From Agrobacterium sp. RAC06 (GTDB lineage: Bacteria > Pseudomonadota > Alphaproteobacteria > Rhizobiales > Rhizobiaceae), in contig NZ_CP016499.1 in the NCBI RefSeq assembly GCF_001713475.1, positions 2,542,001-2,606,000 on the forward strand: DNA of 64,000 bases. Reading direction: 5' to 3'. Of this stretch, positions 54,350 through 62,477 are shown in pieces. Below the pieces are notes generated by a model. The model searched no databases. It saw only the letters and a list, made by a program, of their open reading frames with translations, and was not told the origin of the DNA. Within the stretch, counting starts at the first letter, position 1. Each line of letters opens with the position of its first letter. Both the position numbers and the translations under genes were made by a program.

Positions 54350-54661
54350 CTACTGTCTCGTTCCCATCTGTATCTTGCCCGAGACGTCCAGCGGTCGCGC
54401 GCCTGATGCCTGTCTTCCGAGGAGTATGCTGACCACCGTCACATCGAGATCGATGTCGGGCCAGTGGATGCTCGACGGCATGAATTCCACGTTGTTCCGC
54501 TCCACCGGCATCGCCTCCTGAAGGGGCGGGTACCACCAGACCGGGACGCTGACGATACGACCGTCCGTCAGTTCCACATGCAGCAGGTCGTCATCGCAAA
54601 GCAGATCGACCGGCCGCATGTTGTCGAGATGTTCAATCACGTCGCATTTGCCTTCATTCAC
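54350..54661 (-). CDS. DUF2442 protein, second copy
   Basis: 103 residues, clearly a paralogue of the downstream DUF2442: LLCDDDLLHVELTDGRIVSVPVWWYP, PVERNNVEFM and SSIHWPDIDLDVTVVSILLG align with the first copy almost residue by residue across the middle. A longer N-terminus (MNEGKCDVIEHLDNMRP) and a Gln/Thr-rich tail differ. It is the first gene of the three-gene cassette between pheS and pheT. Confidence 0.85.
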   Translation of the reverse strand: MNEGKCDVIEHLDNMRPVDLLCDDDLLHVELTDGRIVSVPVWWYPPLQEAMPVERNNVEFMPSSIHWPDIDLDVTVVSILLGRQASGARPLDVSGKIQMGTRQ

Positions 54662-54735
54662 TCGGAGTAGCGGGCTTCATCCACCCCTCCGTCTGGCCGC
54701 CCCTCATTCATCGGGGCAGCCACGCATTGTGCCAA

Positions 54736-55821
54736 TCAGCTGCTCAGACCGCCGAACAGCGTCGGCACATCGAGCGGGCGGAAGCCATAATGGCTCATCC
54801 AGCGGACATCGGCGTTGAAGAAGTCGCGCAGGTCCGGCATGCCGTATTTCAGCATGGCGATGCGGTCGAGGCCCATGCCCCAGGCGAAGCCCTGGTATTC
54901 GTCGGGATCAAGACCGCCAGCGCGCAGCACGTTCGGGTGGACCATGCCGCAGCCGAGGATTTCCATCCAGTCCTTGCCCTCGCCGAACTTGACGATCGGA
55001 CCCGACGAGCGGTCGCACTGGATGTCAACCTCGAAGCTCGGTTCGGTGAAGGGGAAGAAGGACGGGCGGAAGCGCATGGTGACGCTGTCGACCTCGAAGA
55101 AGGCCTTGCAGAATTCTTCTAGGATCCAGCGCATGTTGGCGACATTCGCGGTCTTGTCGATGACGAGACCCTCGACCTGGTGGAACATCGGCGAATGGGT
55201 AGCGTCCGAGTCCTGGCGATAGGTCTTGCCCGGAATGACGATGCGGATCGGCGGCTTCTGGGCCTCCATGGTGCGGATTTGCACCGGCGACGTGTGCGTG
55301 CGCAGCACCTTGCGCTCACCGTTTTCATCCGGCTGCAGGAAGAACGTGTCGTGCATCTCGCGGGCGGGGTGACCTTCGGGGAAGTTCAGCGCCGTGAAGT
55401 TATAATAGTCGGTCTCGATATCGGGACCTTCGGCGATCGAGAAGCCCATGTCGGCGAAGATCGCTGTGATCTCGTCGACGATCTGGCTGATCGGGTGGAT
55501 GCGGCCACGTTCGGCCGGCGAGGAGCGCACGGGCAGCGAGACATCCAGCGTCTCCGCCTTCAGGCGGGCATTGATCGCCGCATCCTTCAGGGCTGCCTTG
55601 CGGGTTCCGATTTCCTCGGTGATCTCGTTCTTCAGCGCGTTGATCGCGGCACCGCGCGTCTGGCGCTCTTCGGGCGTCATGGTACCCAGCGTCTTCAAGA
55701 GTTCCGAGACGGACCCCTTCTTGCCGAGGGCCGCCACGCGCACAGCCTCGATCTGAGCCTCGTCCGCAGCAGCGGCGATGTCAGCGAGAAGCGTCGTCTT
55801 CAAACTGTCGAGATCGGACAT
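54736..55821 (-). CDS. pheS: Phenylalanyl-tRNA synthetase alpha subunit PheS
   Basis: The catalytic subunit that activates phenylalanine and charges tRNA(Phe). 361 residues: N-terminal coiled coil, class II motif 1 ([40 protein letters not shown]), motif 2 and the ending motif 3 region [28 protein letters not shown]. The sequence is complete. It follows rplT with a terminator between (55884-55914), so it may have its own promoter. Confidence 0.96.
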   Translation of the reverse strand: MSDLDSLKTTLLADIAAAADEAQIEAVRVAALGKKGSVSELLKTLGTMTPEERQTRGAAINALKNEITEEIGTRKAALKDAAINARLKAETLDVSLPVRSSPAERGRIHPISQIVDEITAIFADMGFSIAEGPDIETDYYNFTALNFPEGHPAREMHDTFFLQPDENGERKVLRTHTSPVQIRTMEAQKPPIRIVIPGKTYRQDSDATHSPMFHQVEGLVIDKTANVANMRWILEEFCKAFFEVDSVTMRFRPSFFPFTEPSFEVDIQCDRSSGPIVKFGEGKDWMEILGCGMVHPNVLRAGGLDPDEYQGFAWGMGLDRIAMLKYGMPDLRDFFNADVRWMSHYGFRPLDVPTLFGGLSS

Positions 55822-55880
55822 GTTTCCGTTTCCTGCCCCATTGTCTCGCCACCATTTCCCGGCGGCATGAAGATCACATG

Positions 55881-55914
55881 AAAAAACCCGCGCCAGCCCT
55901 GCCAGCGCGGGTTT
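55881..55914 (-). terminator. Terminator of rpmI-rplT upstream of pheS
   Basis: On the minus strand AAACCCGCGC (55914-55905) pairs with GCGCGGGTTT (55893-55884), followed by TTT (55883-55881). It lies between rplT (ends at 55948) and pheS (starts at 55821), so it would attenuate or end read-through into pheS. Confidence 0.88.
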
Positions 55915-55947
55915 CCCAATACTTGAATTCAGTCTGGGAAGCGCTGG

Positions 55948-56352
55948 TTACTTGACCGCGCTTTCAAACTCGTTGGCCGTGCCGGCGTCCTTGAGGTAGG
56001 CGAGTGCCTTCTTGGAAGCTTCTACGAGCTTCGCGAATGCTGCCGGCTCATGGATGGCGAGGTCGGAAAGGACCTTGCGGTCGACTTCGATGCCAGCCTT
56101 GTTCAGGCCATCGATGAAGCGGCCGTAGGTCAGGCCGAATTCGCGGACTGCAGCGTTGATACGCTGGATCCACAGAGCGCGGAAGTTGCGCTTGTTGTTC
56201 TTGCGGTCGCGGTAAGCAAACTGCTTGGAACGATCAACGGCAGCCTTTGCTGCGCGGATCGTGTTCTTGCGGCGGCCGTAGAAGCCCTTGGCCTGCTTGA
56301 ATACCTTGTTGTGCTTGGCGCGGGAAGTTACGCCACGTTTTACGCGTGCCAT
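55948..56352 (-). CDS. rplT: Ribosomal protein bL20 (RplT)
   Basis: 134 residues, slightly longer than the E. coli protein as in other alphaproteobacteria. Starts [80 protein letters not shown], the complete L20 signature. It assembles early into the large subunit and represses its own operon in other bacteria. It lies 37 bases after rpmI. Confidence 0.97.
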   Translation of the reverse strand: MARVKRGVTSRAKHNKVFKQAKGFYGRRKNTIRAAKAAVDRSKQFAYRDRKNNKRNFRALWIQRINAAVREFGLTYGRFIDGLNKAGIEVDRKVLSDLAIHEPAAFAKLVEASKKALAYLKDAGTANEFESAVK

Positions 56353-56389
56353 GTCATGATCTCCTTAATTGTCCAACAGCGAGCGGGTC

Positions 56390-56593
56390 TCAGAGACCGT
56401 TTGGCAGGTAGTTCTTGATGACCTTCTTGCCGTCAGGTTCAGCCAGAACCATCGTGCCGCGGGCATCGCGAATGAACTTGTTGGAACGCTTGATCATGCC
56501 GTGGCGCTTGCCAGCAGCGGCGGCGAGAACCTTGCCGGTCGCCGTGATCTTGAACCGCTTTTTGGCGGCAGATTTCGTCTTCATCTTGGGCAT
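56390..56593 (-). CDS. rpmI: Ribosomal protein bL35 (RpmI)
   Basis: 67 residues from ATG 56593 (behind GGAG), starting [22 protein letters not shown] and ending [10 protein letters not shown]; the KxKTxxxxxKRF signature is intact. A longer open frame (56647) has no conserved residues. It is the first gene of rpmI-rplT; the 155-base upstream region carries a nested hairpin listed separately. Confidence 0.96.
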   Translation of the reverse strand: MPKMKTKSAAKKRFKITATGKVLAAAAGKRHGMIKRSNKFIRDARGTMVLAEPDGKKVIKNYLPNGL

Positions 56594-56654
56594 TTTGCTA
56601 CTCCATTGTTCTTGTATCGAAACAGGCTGACGAATGCCCGTTTTCAAGCATAAA

Positions 56655-56686
56655 GAACGGCCACGGCATGCCCTGCCGGACCGTTC
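56655..56686 (-). promoter_or_regulatory. Nested hairpin between the histidine kinase gene and rpmI
   Basis: On the minus strand GAACGG...CCGTTC encloses CGGCA (around GGGCA) and TGCCG, giving a two-part stem, and TTTATG follows. It could end the histidine-kinase transcript or serve as an rpmI leader element of the kind used for L20 autoregulation; the short T-run leaves both open. Confidence 0.6.
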
Positions 56687-56747
56687 GGACGCGCGCTTAT
56701 AACCGTAGACCTGAAAAAGCGCAACGGGTGGCGATCGGAATCTTCGT

Positions 56748-58070
56748 TTACAGGCCAGCCGGCAAAAGCAAGCTCACTCTGAGGCCACCGGTTGCCCCCC
56801 GCGAAAAGGCGATGGCACCGCCATAGGCGTTCAGAATATCGGAGGTGATCGCTAACCCCAGCCCCGTACCCTCGTCCTCCACCAGATGGACACCGCGAGC
56901 AGCAATTTCCGGGATCGCTGCTTCGGCAACACCTGGACCATCATCCTCGACTTCGAGCCGAATATGTTTCCCGTCGCGCTCCGCCACGACAGCGATCTGA
57001 GTTTTGGCGAAGTGCGTGGCATTGTCGAGCACATTGCCGAGCGCCTCTGCGAGGTCGGCTGGATCCATGTCGACGGTCAGCTGATCATCGACATCGACCT
57101 TCCAGGCGACATCACGCGCTGACGTGACCGGCGTCAGAACCGATATCAGCTTGCCGGTGAGCGAGGCCAGGCCCGTCTGCGCCATCTGCTCGACGCCGAG
57201 CCTTGCCGACTGCAGCTGCCGGTCGGAACGTTGGCGGATCAGATCAACCTGCTGACGGATCATGCCGCGCTCCCGATCGGGCAGATTGTCTGCGAGCTGC
57301 AGCAGAACGGTGAGCGGCGTCTTCAGGCCATGGGCAAGGTCGCTTGCTCTGGCACGGGCGCGCTCGACGGCCGTTTCCCTCTCCTTCAGGAGGCCGTTGA
57401 GCTCCGTGACGAGAGGACGGAGCTCGGTAGGGCCGGCATCGGGCAATTGGTCGGTCCGTCCGGAACGGACGAGAGAAAGCGCCTGCTGCAATCTCGACAG
57501 CGGCGCAAGGCCGATGCCGATCTGCAGGAAAGCCGCCGCCAGCAGGACGGCAGCCGTGAGTACGAGCATGATCGTCATCGCGCCATGGAACTTAGAGATG
57601 GCATCATCGATCATCTTTTGATCGAAACCGGCAAGCAGCGTCAGAGGCCGATTGCCTTCCGGCGTTTCGAGTTGAACCTCGCGCAGTTGAAGCAACAGAG
57701 GTTCACCATCCGGCCCTTCGCCCTGTCGAAATCCGTAGGCGCCGTGTTTCAGGGTCTCGGGCAGCAGCTCGACATCCCAGAGCGAACGGGAGCGGAAGAC
57801 CTGGTCGGTTCCGGCGATCACCTCCCAGTAAAGGCCACTGCCCGGCAGTTCGAAGCGCGGATCACCTGGCTCGTCCGTCATGCGCGCAACGCCGGCGGGG
57901 AATTCGACGCCGGCGGCCAACTGATCGATGATCGCCGACATGTCGGCATGATAGCGGTCTGCGACATAATTGGAGAAGATCCGGCTCAGGCCGGAGGCGA
58001 CGAGGAGCAGAACAAAAGCAATCGCCAGAACGGCGCCAATGAACAGGCGCAGACGTAGCGACTGGGTCAT
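56748..58070 (-). CDS. Sensor histidine kinase
   Basis: 440 residues. Membrane spans at about 8-28 and 163-185 enclose an outer sensing loop of about 130 residues with no recognised fold. The phosphorylated histidine is H247 ([14 protein letters not shown]) in a HisKA domain; the catalytic domain has the N box at N350 (NVLDNATHF), DDGPG and EGTGLGLAI. Type: PhoQ/QseC-like. Its ATG overlaps the response regulator stop by four bases. The partner regulator and a PepSY gene precede it. Confidence 0.92.
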   Translation of the reverse strand: MTQSLRLRLFIGAVLAIAFVLLLVASGLSRIFSNYVADRYHADMSAIIDQLAAGVEFPAGVARMTDEPGDPRFELPGSGLYWEVIAGTDQVFRSRSLWDVELLPETLKHGAYGFRQGEGPDGEPLLLQLREVQLETPEGNRPLTLLAGFDQKMIDDAISKFHGAMTIMLVLTAAVLLAAAFLQIGIGLAPLSRLQQALSLVRSGRTDQLPDAGPTELRPLVTELNGLLKERETAVERARARASDLAHGLKTPLTVLLQLADNLPDRERGMIRQQVDLIRQRSDRQLQSARLGVEQMAQTGLASLTGKLISVLTPVTSARDVAWKVDVDDQLTVDMDPADLAEALGNVLDNATHFAKTQIAVVAERDGKHIRLEVEDDGPGVAEAAIPEIAARGVHLVEDEGTGLGLAITSDILNAYGGAIAFSRGATGGLRVSLLLPAGL

Positions 58071-58732
58071 GCCTCCTCGCCTGAGAGCGTGTAGCCGAAA
58101 CCCCGGCGGGTCGCGATGGCAGACGGATGAGTCTTGCGGCGGATGCGCGCGATCATTGCCTCAACCGCATTCTTGGCCTGCTCGTCGTCCCGTCCCTGAA
58201 CCTGGCGCGCAATCTCGATCGGATCGAAGACCTTGTGCGGCTCGGCGATCAGCATGGAAAGCAGCCTATACTCGAGCGGCGTAAGCTCGATCGGCCGGCT
58301 CTCGAAGGTCACGCGACGGGAGGTATCGTCGAGCACGAAACCTCCGGCTGATGCAGTCGCCTTTGCGCGGCCATGAACCCTTCTCAACAGAGCCTTCAGA
58401 CGGGCGATGAGTTCCTCGCTGCGGAATGGCTTGGGGAGATAGTCGTCAGCGCCGGCATCGAAGCCGTCGACCCGTTCCATCCAGGATCCTCGTGCGGTCA
58501 GGACCAGGATCGGAACCTCGACACCGGCGCCGCGCCAGCGTTTGAGGATGGACAGGCCATCCATGCCGGGCAGGCCCAGATCGAGGATGATCGCCTGATA
58601 GTCGCCCGTTTCGCCCTCGGCCCAGACATCGGGTCCATTGTTGAAATGTTCGATGATGAAGCCTTCCGCCTCCAGCTTCGAACGTGTGTGGTCCGCAATG
58701 GTCTGGTCGTCCTCCGCGAGCAGAATGCGCAT
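58067..58732 (-). CDS. OmpR/PhoB-family response regulator
   Basis: 221 residues. The receiver domain has the acidic pocket DD (8-9), D51 (LDLGLPGMDG) as phosphoacceptor and K101 (LPKPF). The C-terminal winged helix (LTPLEYRLLSMLIAEPHKVFDPIEIARQVQGRDDEQAKNAVEAMIARIRRKT) matches the PhoP/QseB group. It lies three bases after the PepSY gene and overlaps the kinase gene by four, so the three form one operon. Targets are unknown. Confidence 0.93.
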   Translation of the reverse strand: MRILLAEDDQTIADHTRSKLEAEGFIIEHFNNGPDVWAEGETGDYQAIILDLGLPGMDGLSILKRWRGAGVEVPILVLTARGSWMERVDGFDAGADDYLPKPFRSEELIARLKALLRRVHGRAKATASAGGFVLDDTSRRVTFESRPIELTPLEYRLLSMLIAEPHKVFDPIEIARQVQGRDDEQAKNAVEAMIARIRRKTHPSAIATRRGFGYTLSGEEA

Positions 58733-58735
58733 GTG

Positions 58736-59245
58736 TCACCATCCAAAGATATTGAGTTTGCGGCCGGTCGCCGCCTCGAACTTGAGTGTTCTGACACTCG
58801 GACCGCTCTGCACCTTCAACGTATAGAAGGGCTTGCGCGCCTGCATGTTGAGATCGACGGCGATCACACGTCCGCCGCCCTGCTCGTCGACCCGTTTTAG
58901 AATTTCCCGCAGTGGCAGGATCTCTCCGCGCCTGACGGCTTCGCGCGCCTCCTTCTGGTCGCGCTCACGCCTGGAGCTGCCGGATCGGTCGTCGTCGTCG
59001 TCCCTGTTGTCATCATCAGAGCCACGTCCCGAGCCGCTGCGGTCCTCCTTGTCGTCATCTTTGCCACTGTCATCATCATCATCGTCGTCAGATCCGCTGC
59101 CGCCGCTGCCGCCGCTGTCGTCATCTTTGCCACTGTCATCGCTGTCGCCATCATCCCCTCCGTCCTTTGCCCATGCCGATGACGTCGGTATGGCGGAGGC
59201 CAGACCGAGGCTCAGAAGGGCAAGAATGAAAAGACGACGGTCCAT
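58736..59245 (-). CDS. Exported PepSY-domain protein with an Asp-rich linker
   Basis: 169 residues. A signal peptide (to about residue 26, SSAWA|KDGG) is followed by a very acidic low-complexity stretch (about 27-90, Asp with Ser/Gly/Lys). The C-terminal ~75 residues (EAVRRGEILPLREILKRVDEQGGGRVIAVDLNMQARKPFYTLKVQSGPSVRTLKFEAATGRKL) are a PepSY/YpeB-like domain. Genes of this kind often precede PhoP/Q-type pairs and may modulate the sensor. Only three bases separate it from the response regulator. Confidence 0.88.
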   Translation of the reverse strand: MDRRLFILALLSLGLASAIPTSSAWAKDGGDDGDSDDSGKDDDSGGSGGSGSDDDDDDDSGKDDDKEDRSGSGRGSDDDNRDDDDDRSGSSRRERDQKEAREAVRRGEILPLREILKRVDEQGGGRVIAVDLNMQARKPFYTLKVQSGPSVRTLKFEAATGRKLNIFGW

Positions 59246-59313
59246 ACAGGCTCTGTTCGGGTTTGTCGGAGAGTAGCGCGGGCCGAGACTTGCGCCAACA
59301 GGAGAAAAGCTAT

Positions 59314-59339
59314 CCCCGCCCGGTGGGGGCCGGGCGGGG
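59314..59339 (-). promoter_or_regulatory. Perfect GC hairpin between the two Asp-rich genes
   Basis: CCCCGCCCGG (59314-59323) and CCGGGCGGGG (59330-59339), ten perfect pairs with a six-base loop; on the minus strand it is followed by ATAGCTTTTC. It lies between the upstream Asp-rich gene and the PepSY gene and may partly terminate the first or control the second. Confidence 0.65.
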
Positions 59340-59392
59340 CGAAACGGTGAGAGGGTGCCCGCGGCGGCTCGGGCTTCACCGCTTCGAACTGG

Positions 59393-59995
59393 TCAGATGG
59401 CGGGGACCACGGTCACGCTGGACAGCGTGCCGCGTGGGGCCCGAAGCTTGATTTCCGTGTTGCCATGCTCCTGCTCAACCTCGAAGCGCAAACGCTTGCC
59501 ATTCTGGTCGACGGGGATCATGGAGCCGCTGAGCAAGCCCTGCAGCTGGGTGTTATTGACGATAAGGCGGATCTCGTCGCGATCGCGGTTGCCGCTCCGG
59601 CGGCTGCCGTCCTCGGCGCTGTCATCAAAACGATCGTCGCTGTCGTCATAGCCATCATCGTCATCATCATCGCCGCTACGGTTGCGATCGCGGTCGCGGT
59701 CCCGATCACGGTCGCGGCCCGAGCTGTCGTCAGAGCTGTCGTCGTTGTCATCGGAACTGTCGCGGCCACTATCGTCCCTGCCGCTGTCGTCGCTACCACT
59801 GTCATCGCTACCGCCGCCGCCACTGTCACCGCTGTCGTCGCTGCCACCATCATCATCACCGCCACGCGCTTCGGCCTGGCTGACGACGAAGGATGCAAGG
59901 GTAGAGGGCGCGAGCGAGGCGATCGCGGGGATCAGGGTGAGTGCGGCCAATGCCGTGGTCGAGACCAGCAAGGTCCGGCGCAGAAATCGGGTCAT
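59393..59995 (-). CDS. Exported Asp/Ser-rich protein with a short C-terminal domain
   Basis: 200 residues from ATG 59995 (GGAGGAATTCAAG upstream). A signal peptide to about residue 43 (ASFVVSQAEA|RGG), then about 90 residues of almost pure Asp/Ser/Gly/Arg (GGDDDGGSDDSGDSGGGG and similar), and a C-terminal 60-residue part (DEIRLIVNNTQLQGLLSGSMIPVDQNGKRLRFEVEQEHGNTEIKLRAPRG) with no recognised family. The acidic stretch resembles that of the neighbouring PepSY protein, and the C-terminal part may also be a PepSY relative. Possible cation binding is inferred. Confidence 0.82.
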   Translation of the reverse strand: MTRFLRRTLLVSTTALAALTLIPAIASLAPSTLASFVVSQAEARGGDDDGGSDDSGDSGGGGSDDSGSDDSGRDDSGRDSSDDNDDSSDDSSGRDRDRDRDRDRNRSGDDDDDDGYDDSDDRFDDSAEDGSRRSGNRDRDEIRLIVNNTQLQGLLSGSMIPVDQNGKRLRFEVEQEHGNTEIKLRAPRGTLSSVTVVPAI

Positions 59996-60118
59996 CTTGA
60001 ATTCCTCCAGGTTCGCAATCGCGTTCGATGGAGGGATCATGCATCAACGCCGCTGACAGAGCGGCCGCTGTGACGATCAGCGTTCTGTCAGACAAGGAAC
60101 CGGCAAAAACCAAGCATG

Positions 60119-60144
60119 AAAAAAGCCGCCCCGTAAGGCGGCTT
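60119..60144 (-). terminator. Terminator of infC
   Basis: On the minus strand AAGCCGCC (60144-60137) pairs with GGCGGCTT (60130-60123), loop six bases, and the T-run is TTTTTT (60124-60119). It follows infC by 27 bases and separates it from the Asp-rich gene. Confidence 0.9.
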
Positions 60145-60170
60145 CATCCGGTCCTGCCATGCGGCAGCAA

Positions 60171-60707
60171 TCAACGCGGCGCGAGCACCATCATCATCTG
60201 GCGACCTTCGAGCTTCGGCTCGGCTTCCACCTTGGCGATCGTCGCGGTGTCTTCCTTGACCTGAAGCAGGAGCTTCATGCCGAGTTCCTGGTGGGCCATT
60301 TCGCGGCCACGGAACTTGAGCGTCACCTTGACCTTGTCGCCCTCTTCGAAGAAGCGATTCATAGCCTTCATCTTCACCTCATAGTCATGGGTGTCGATGT
60401 TCGGGCGCATCTTGATTTCTTTGACCTCGACGATCTTCTGCTTCTTGCGCGCTTCGGCCGCCTTTTTCTGGTTGGCGTATTTCAGCTTGCCCAGGTCGAG
60501 GATCTTGCAGACCGGAGGCTCGGCATTCGGCGAAATCTCGACCAGATCCAGTCCGGCCTCTTCGGCCATGCGCAACGCCTGATCCGTCGCCACGACACCG
60601 AGGTTCTCGCCCTCTTCGTTGATCAGCTGGACTTTCGGAATGCGGATTTCACGGTTGGAGCGCGGCCCGTCCTTTACGGGGGCATCGGTCTTGAACGGTC
60701 TGCGAAT
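60171..60707 (-). CDS. infC: Translation initiation factor IF-3 (InfC), ATT start
   Basis: 178 residues from the ATT codon at 60707-60705. On the minus strand AGGAG (60721-60717) lies nine bases before it, and no ATG, GTG or TTG fits: the upstream in-frame ATGs would add conserved-free residues. The rare ATT is the hallmark of IF-3 autoregulation, because IF-3 itself rejects non-canonical starts. Domains: N-terminal (VPKVQLI-like [49 protein letters not shown]) and C-terminal ([50 protein letters not shown]). Complete. Confidence 0.96.
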   Translation of the reverse strand: MRRPFKTDAPVKDGPRSNREIRIPKVQLINEEGENLGVVATDQALRMAEEAGLDLVEISPNAEPPVCKILDLGKLKYANQKKAAEARKKQKIVEVKEIKMRPNIDTHDYEVKMKAMNRFFEEGDKVKVTLKFRGREMAHQELGMKLLLQVKEDTATIAKVEAEPKLEGRQMMMVLAPR

Positions 60708-60884
60708 GGTCGTATTCTCCTCAAAACATTTCGGAATGTCGCAGCGTAAACCCGCGCGCATCCGCGTCAAAGGGCTATGTGATATCTGCGACGGCAGTGT
60801 CAATAGCATGCTTGCGAAAGAAAATCACCTGTTGTCGCGCACTTCCTGGATGTGTTTTACAGCATTCGACAAAAGGAGCACGCG

Positions 60885-61679
60885 ATGACCGACACAGCCA
60901 ACATCCTCAGAGAGACGACACTGACCGTCGGTTCCGGCGATGCAGCCCGCGACATCGCGGTCATCACCCGCATGGGAACCGAGACGGACCGGCCGGCGCT
61001 TGTCTGGCTCGGCGGTTATCGCTCCGATATGGCCGGCACCAAGGCAATCGAAATGGACGCGTTGGCCGGTGACGAGGGGCTCACGGCCATTCGCTTCGAC
61101 TATTCCGGCCACGGGGTGTCCGGCGGCGATTTCAGAAAGGGGACCATCTCGCGCTGGACCGAGGAAGCACTTGCCGTGCTTGCCTCGTCGGGCGTCAAGA
61201 AGGTCGTGCTGATCGGCTCGTCCATGGGTGGATGGATTGCGCTTCGCGTGATCCAGGAGGCACGGCGCCTCGGCCTGCCCTTCTCGGTCGATGGCCTGGT
61301 GCTGATCGCGCCGGCACCCGACTTCACATCGGAGCTCATCGAGCCCAGCCTGACTGCGGCAGAGCAGCAATCCCTGGCCGAGCGCGGCTATTTCGAAGAG
61401 CCGTCCGAATACAGCCCGGAGCCCAACATCTTCACCCGCCGCCTGATGGAAGACGGGGCCGAGAACCGGGTGCTGACCGGGCTCATCGAGACCGGTTGCC
61501 CGGTCCATATCCTGCAGGGCATGAAGGACCCGGATGTGCCCTATCAGCACGCCCTGAAGCTGATGGAATTCCTGCCGCTCGACGACGTGGTGCTGACGCT
61601 GATTCGTGATGGCGACCACCGGCTTTCCCGTCCAGAAGACATCGCCAAGATGAAATCGGCGATACTTTCAATGATCTGA
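60885..61679 (+). CDS. Alpha/beta hydrolase
   Basis: 264 residues. The nucleophile elbow is GSSMGG (S113); the Asp/His partners lie in GMKDPDVP and RDGDHRLS. FDYSGHGVSGGDF is the oxyanion-side strand. It resembles the ABHD10-type thioesterase/carboxylesterase group. AAGGAG is six bases before ATG 60885. It is divergent from infC, a position seen in other rhizobia. No signal peptide. Confidence 0.9.
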   Translation: MTDTANILRETTLTVGSGDAARDIAVITRMGTETDRPALVWLGGYRSDMAGTKAIEMDALAGDEGLTAIRFDYSGHGVSGGDFRKGTISRWTEEALAVLASSGVKKVVLIGSSMGGWIALRVIQEARRLGLPFSVDGLVLIAPAPDFTSELIEPSLTAAEQQSLAERGYFEEPSEYSPEPNIFTRRLMEDGAENRVLTGLIETGCPVHILQGMKDPDVPYQHALKLMEFLPLDDVVLTLIRDGDHRLSRPEDIAKMKSAILSMI

Positions 61680-61771
61680 GTATTTCGATTCTTTTATTTC
61701 TCCTCGATCTTGGGAACCGATTCTCATTTCGGCTGTTCGAACTGTCGCATTTTAACCATACCGGATGAATT

Positions 61772-61794
61772 GCGCGGGAGAGAGCCTCCCGCGC
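61772..61794 (+). terminator. Perfect hairpin after the alpha/beta hydrolase gene
   Basis: GCGCGGGAG (61772-61780) and CTCCCGCGC (61786-61794) with a five-base loop. No strong T-run follows (CGTTGACTC), so it is a partial terminator or a leader element of the next gene. Confidence 0.55.
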
Positions 61795-61819
61795 CGTTGA
61801 CTCACGTCCTGTCGCAATC

Positions 61820-61834
61820 TTAACCTTTTGTTAA
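61820..61834 (+). promoter_or_regulatory. Candidate CtrA box upstream of the BTLCP gene
   Basis: TTAA (61820-61823), seven bases (CCTTTTG), TTAA (61831-61834), matching the alphaproteobacterial full CtrA site TTAA-N7-TTAA. It lies 20 bases before the start of the transglutaminase-like gene, inside or just behind the likely promoter. A single match could also arise by chance. Confidence 0.6.
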
Positions 61835-61853
61835 GGATACAGGGGACGTGTTC

Positions 61854-62471
61854 ATGACGAACGGCTCGCGCGCCATCAAGGCGCTGATCATTGCAGTTGC
61901 GGTGCTCGCACCTGCCCATGCGGGTCTTTCGGCACCGCAGACATTGCGATCGATGATCACCGGCGCCGTGACATCCCAGCCCATCGGCCATTACGAATTC
62001 TGCAAGGCCCTCGCCGATGAATGCAGCATCCGGACCCGTCCTTCGGTGCCACCGAAGGTCACCGATCACGGCTGGAGCGTCATCCGCGACATCAATGCCA
62101 GCGTCAATCACGCCATCGTCCCCATGACGGATGCGGAGATCTACGGCCGCGAGGAAGTCTGGGCCTATCCGGTCGACCTCGGCGATTGCGAAGATTTCGT
62201 GCTGTTGAAGCGCAAGAAGCTGATGGAAGCCGGATTCAATGCGGCCGATCTCCTGATCACCGTCGTGCGCAAGCCGGATGGCGAAGGCCATGCGGTGCTG
62301 ACGGTTCGCACTCAGTCCGGCGACTTCGTGCTCGACAACCTCAACGACGACGTCAAGCTCTGGACCGAGACGCGCTATGCCTTCCTCAAGCGCCAGTCTT
62401 CGACCGACACCGGCCGCTGGGTCACCATCGAGAACGGCACCTCCGACGTTCTCGTCGGCGCGCTGCAGTAA
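61854..62471 (+). CDS. Exported transglutaminase-like cysteine protease (BTLCP family)
   Basis: 205 residues. A signal peptide to about residue 23-27, then the BTLCP (DUF920) domain: the catalytic triad is C112 (DLGDCEDFVLLKRKKL), H146 (GEGHAVLTV) and D161 (VLDNLNDDV). BTLCPs are periplasmic cysteine peptidases found in rhizobia, some linked to adhesin processing (LapG-like). The start at 61854 follows AGGGGA; a GTG at 61848 is less well placed. A CtrA box lies upstream. Confidence 0.92.
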   Translation: MTNGSRAIKALIIAVAVLAPAHAGLSAPQTLRSMITGAVTSQPIGHYEFCKALADECSIRTRPSVPPKVTDHGWSVIRDINASVNHAIVPMTDAEIYGREEVWAYPVDLGDCEDFVLLKRKKLMEAGFNAADLLITVVRKPDGEGHAVLTVRTQSGDFVLDNLNDDVKLWTETRYAFLKRQSSTDTGRWVTIENGTSDVLVGALQ

Positions 62472-62477
62472 AATCGG

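Noticed and set aside
58833..60056. Ser/Leu/Pro-rich and Val/Ala/Thr-rich plus-strand frames opposite the Asp-rich genes
   Set aside because: These arise because Asp/Ser codons read as Val/Ser/Leu repeats in reverse. No signal, start site or family supports them.
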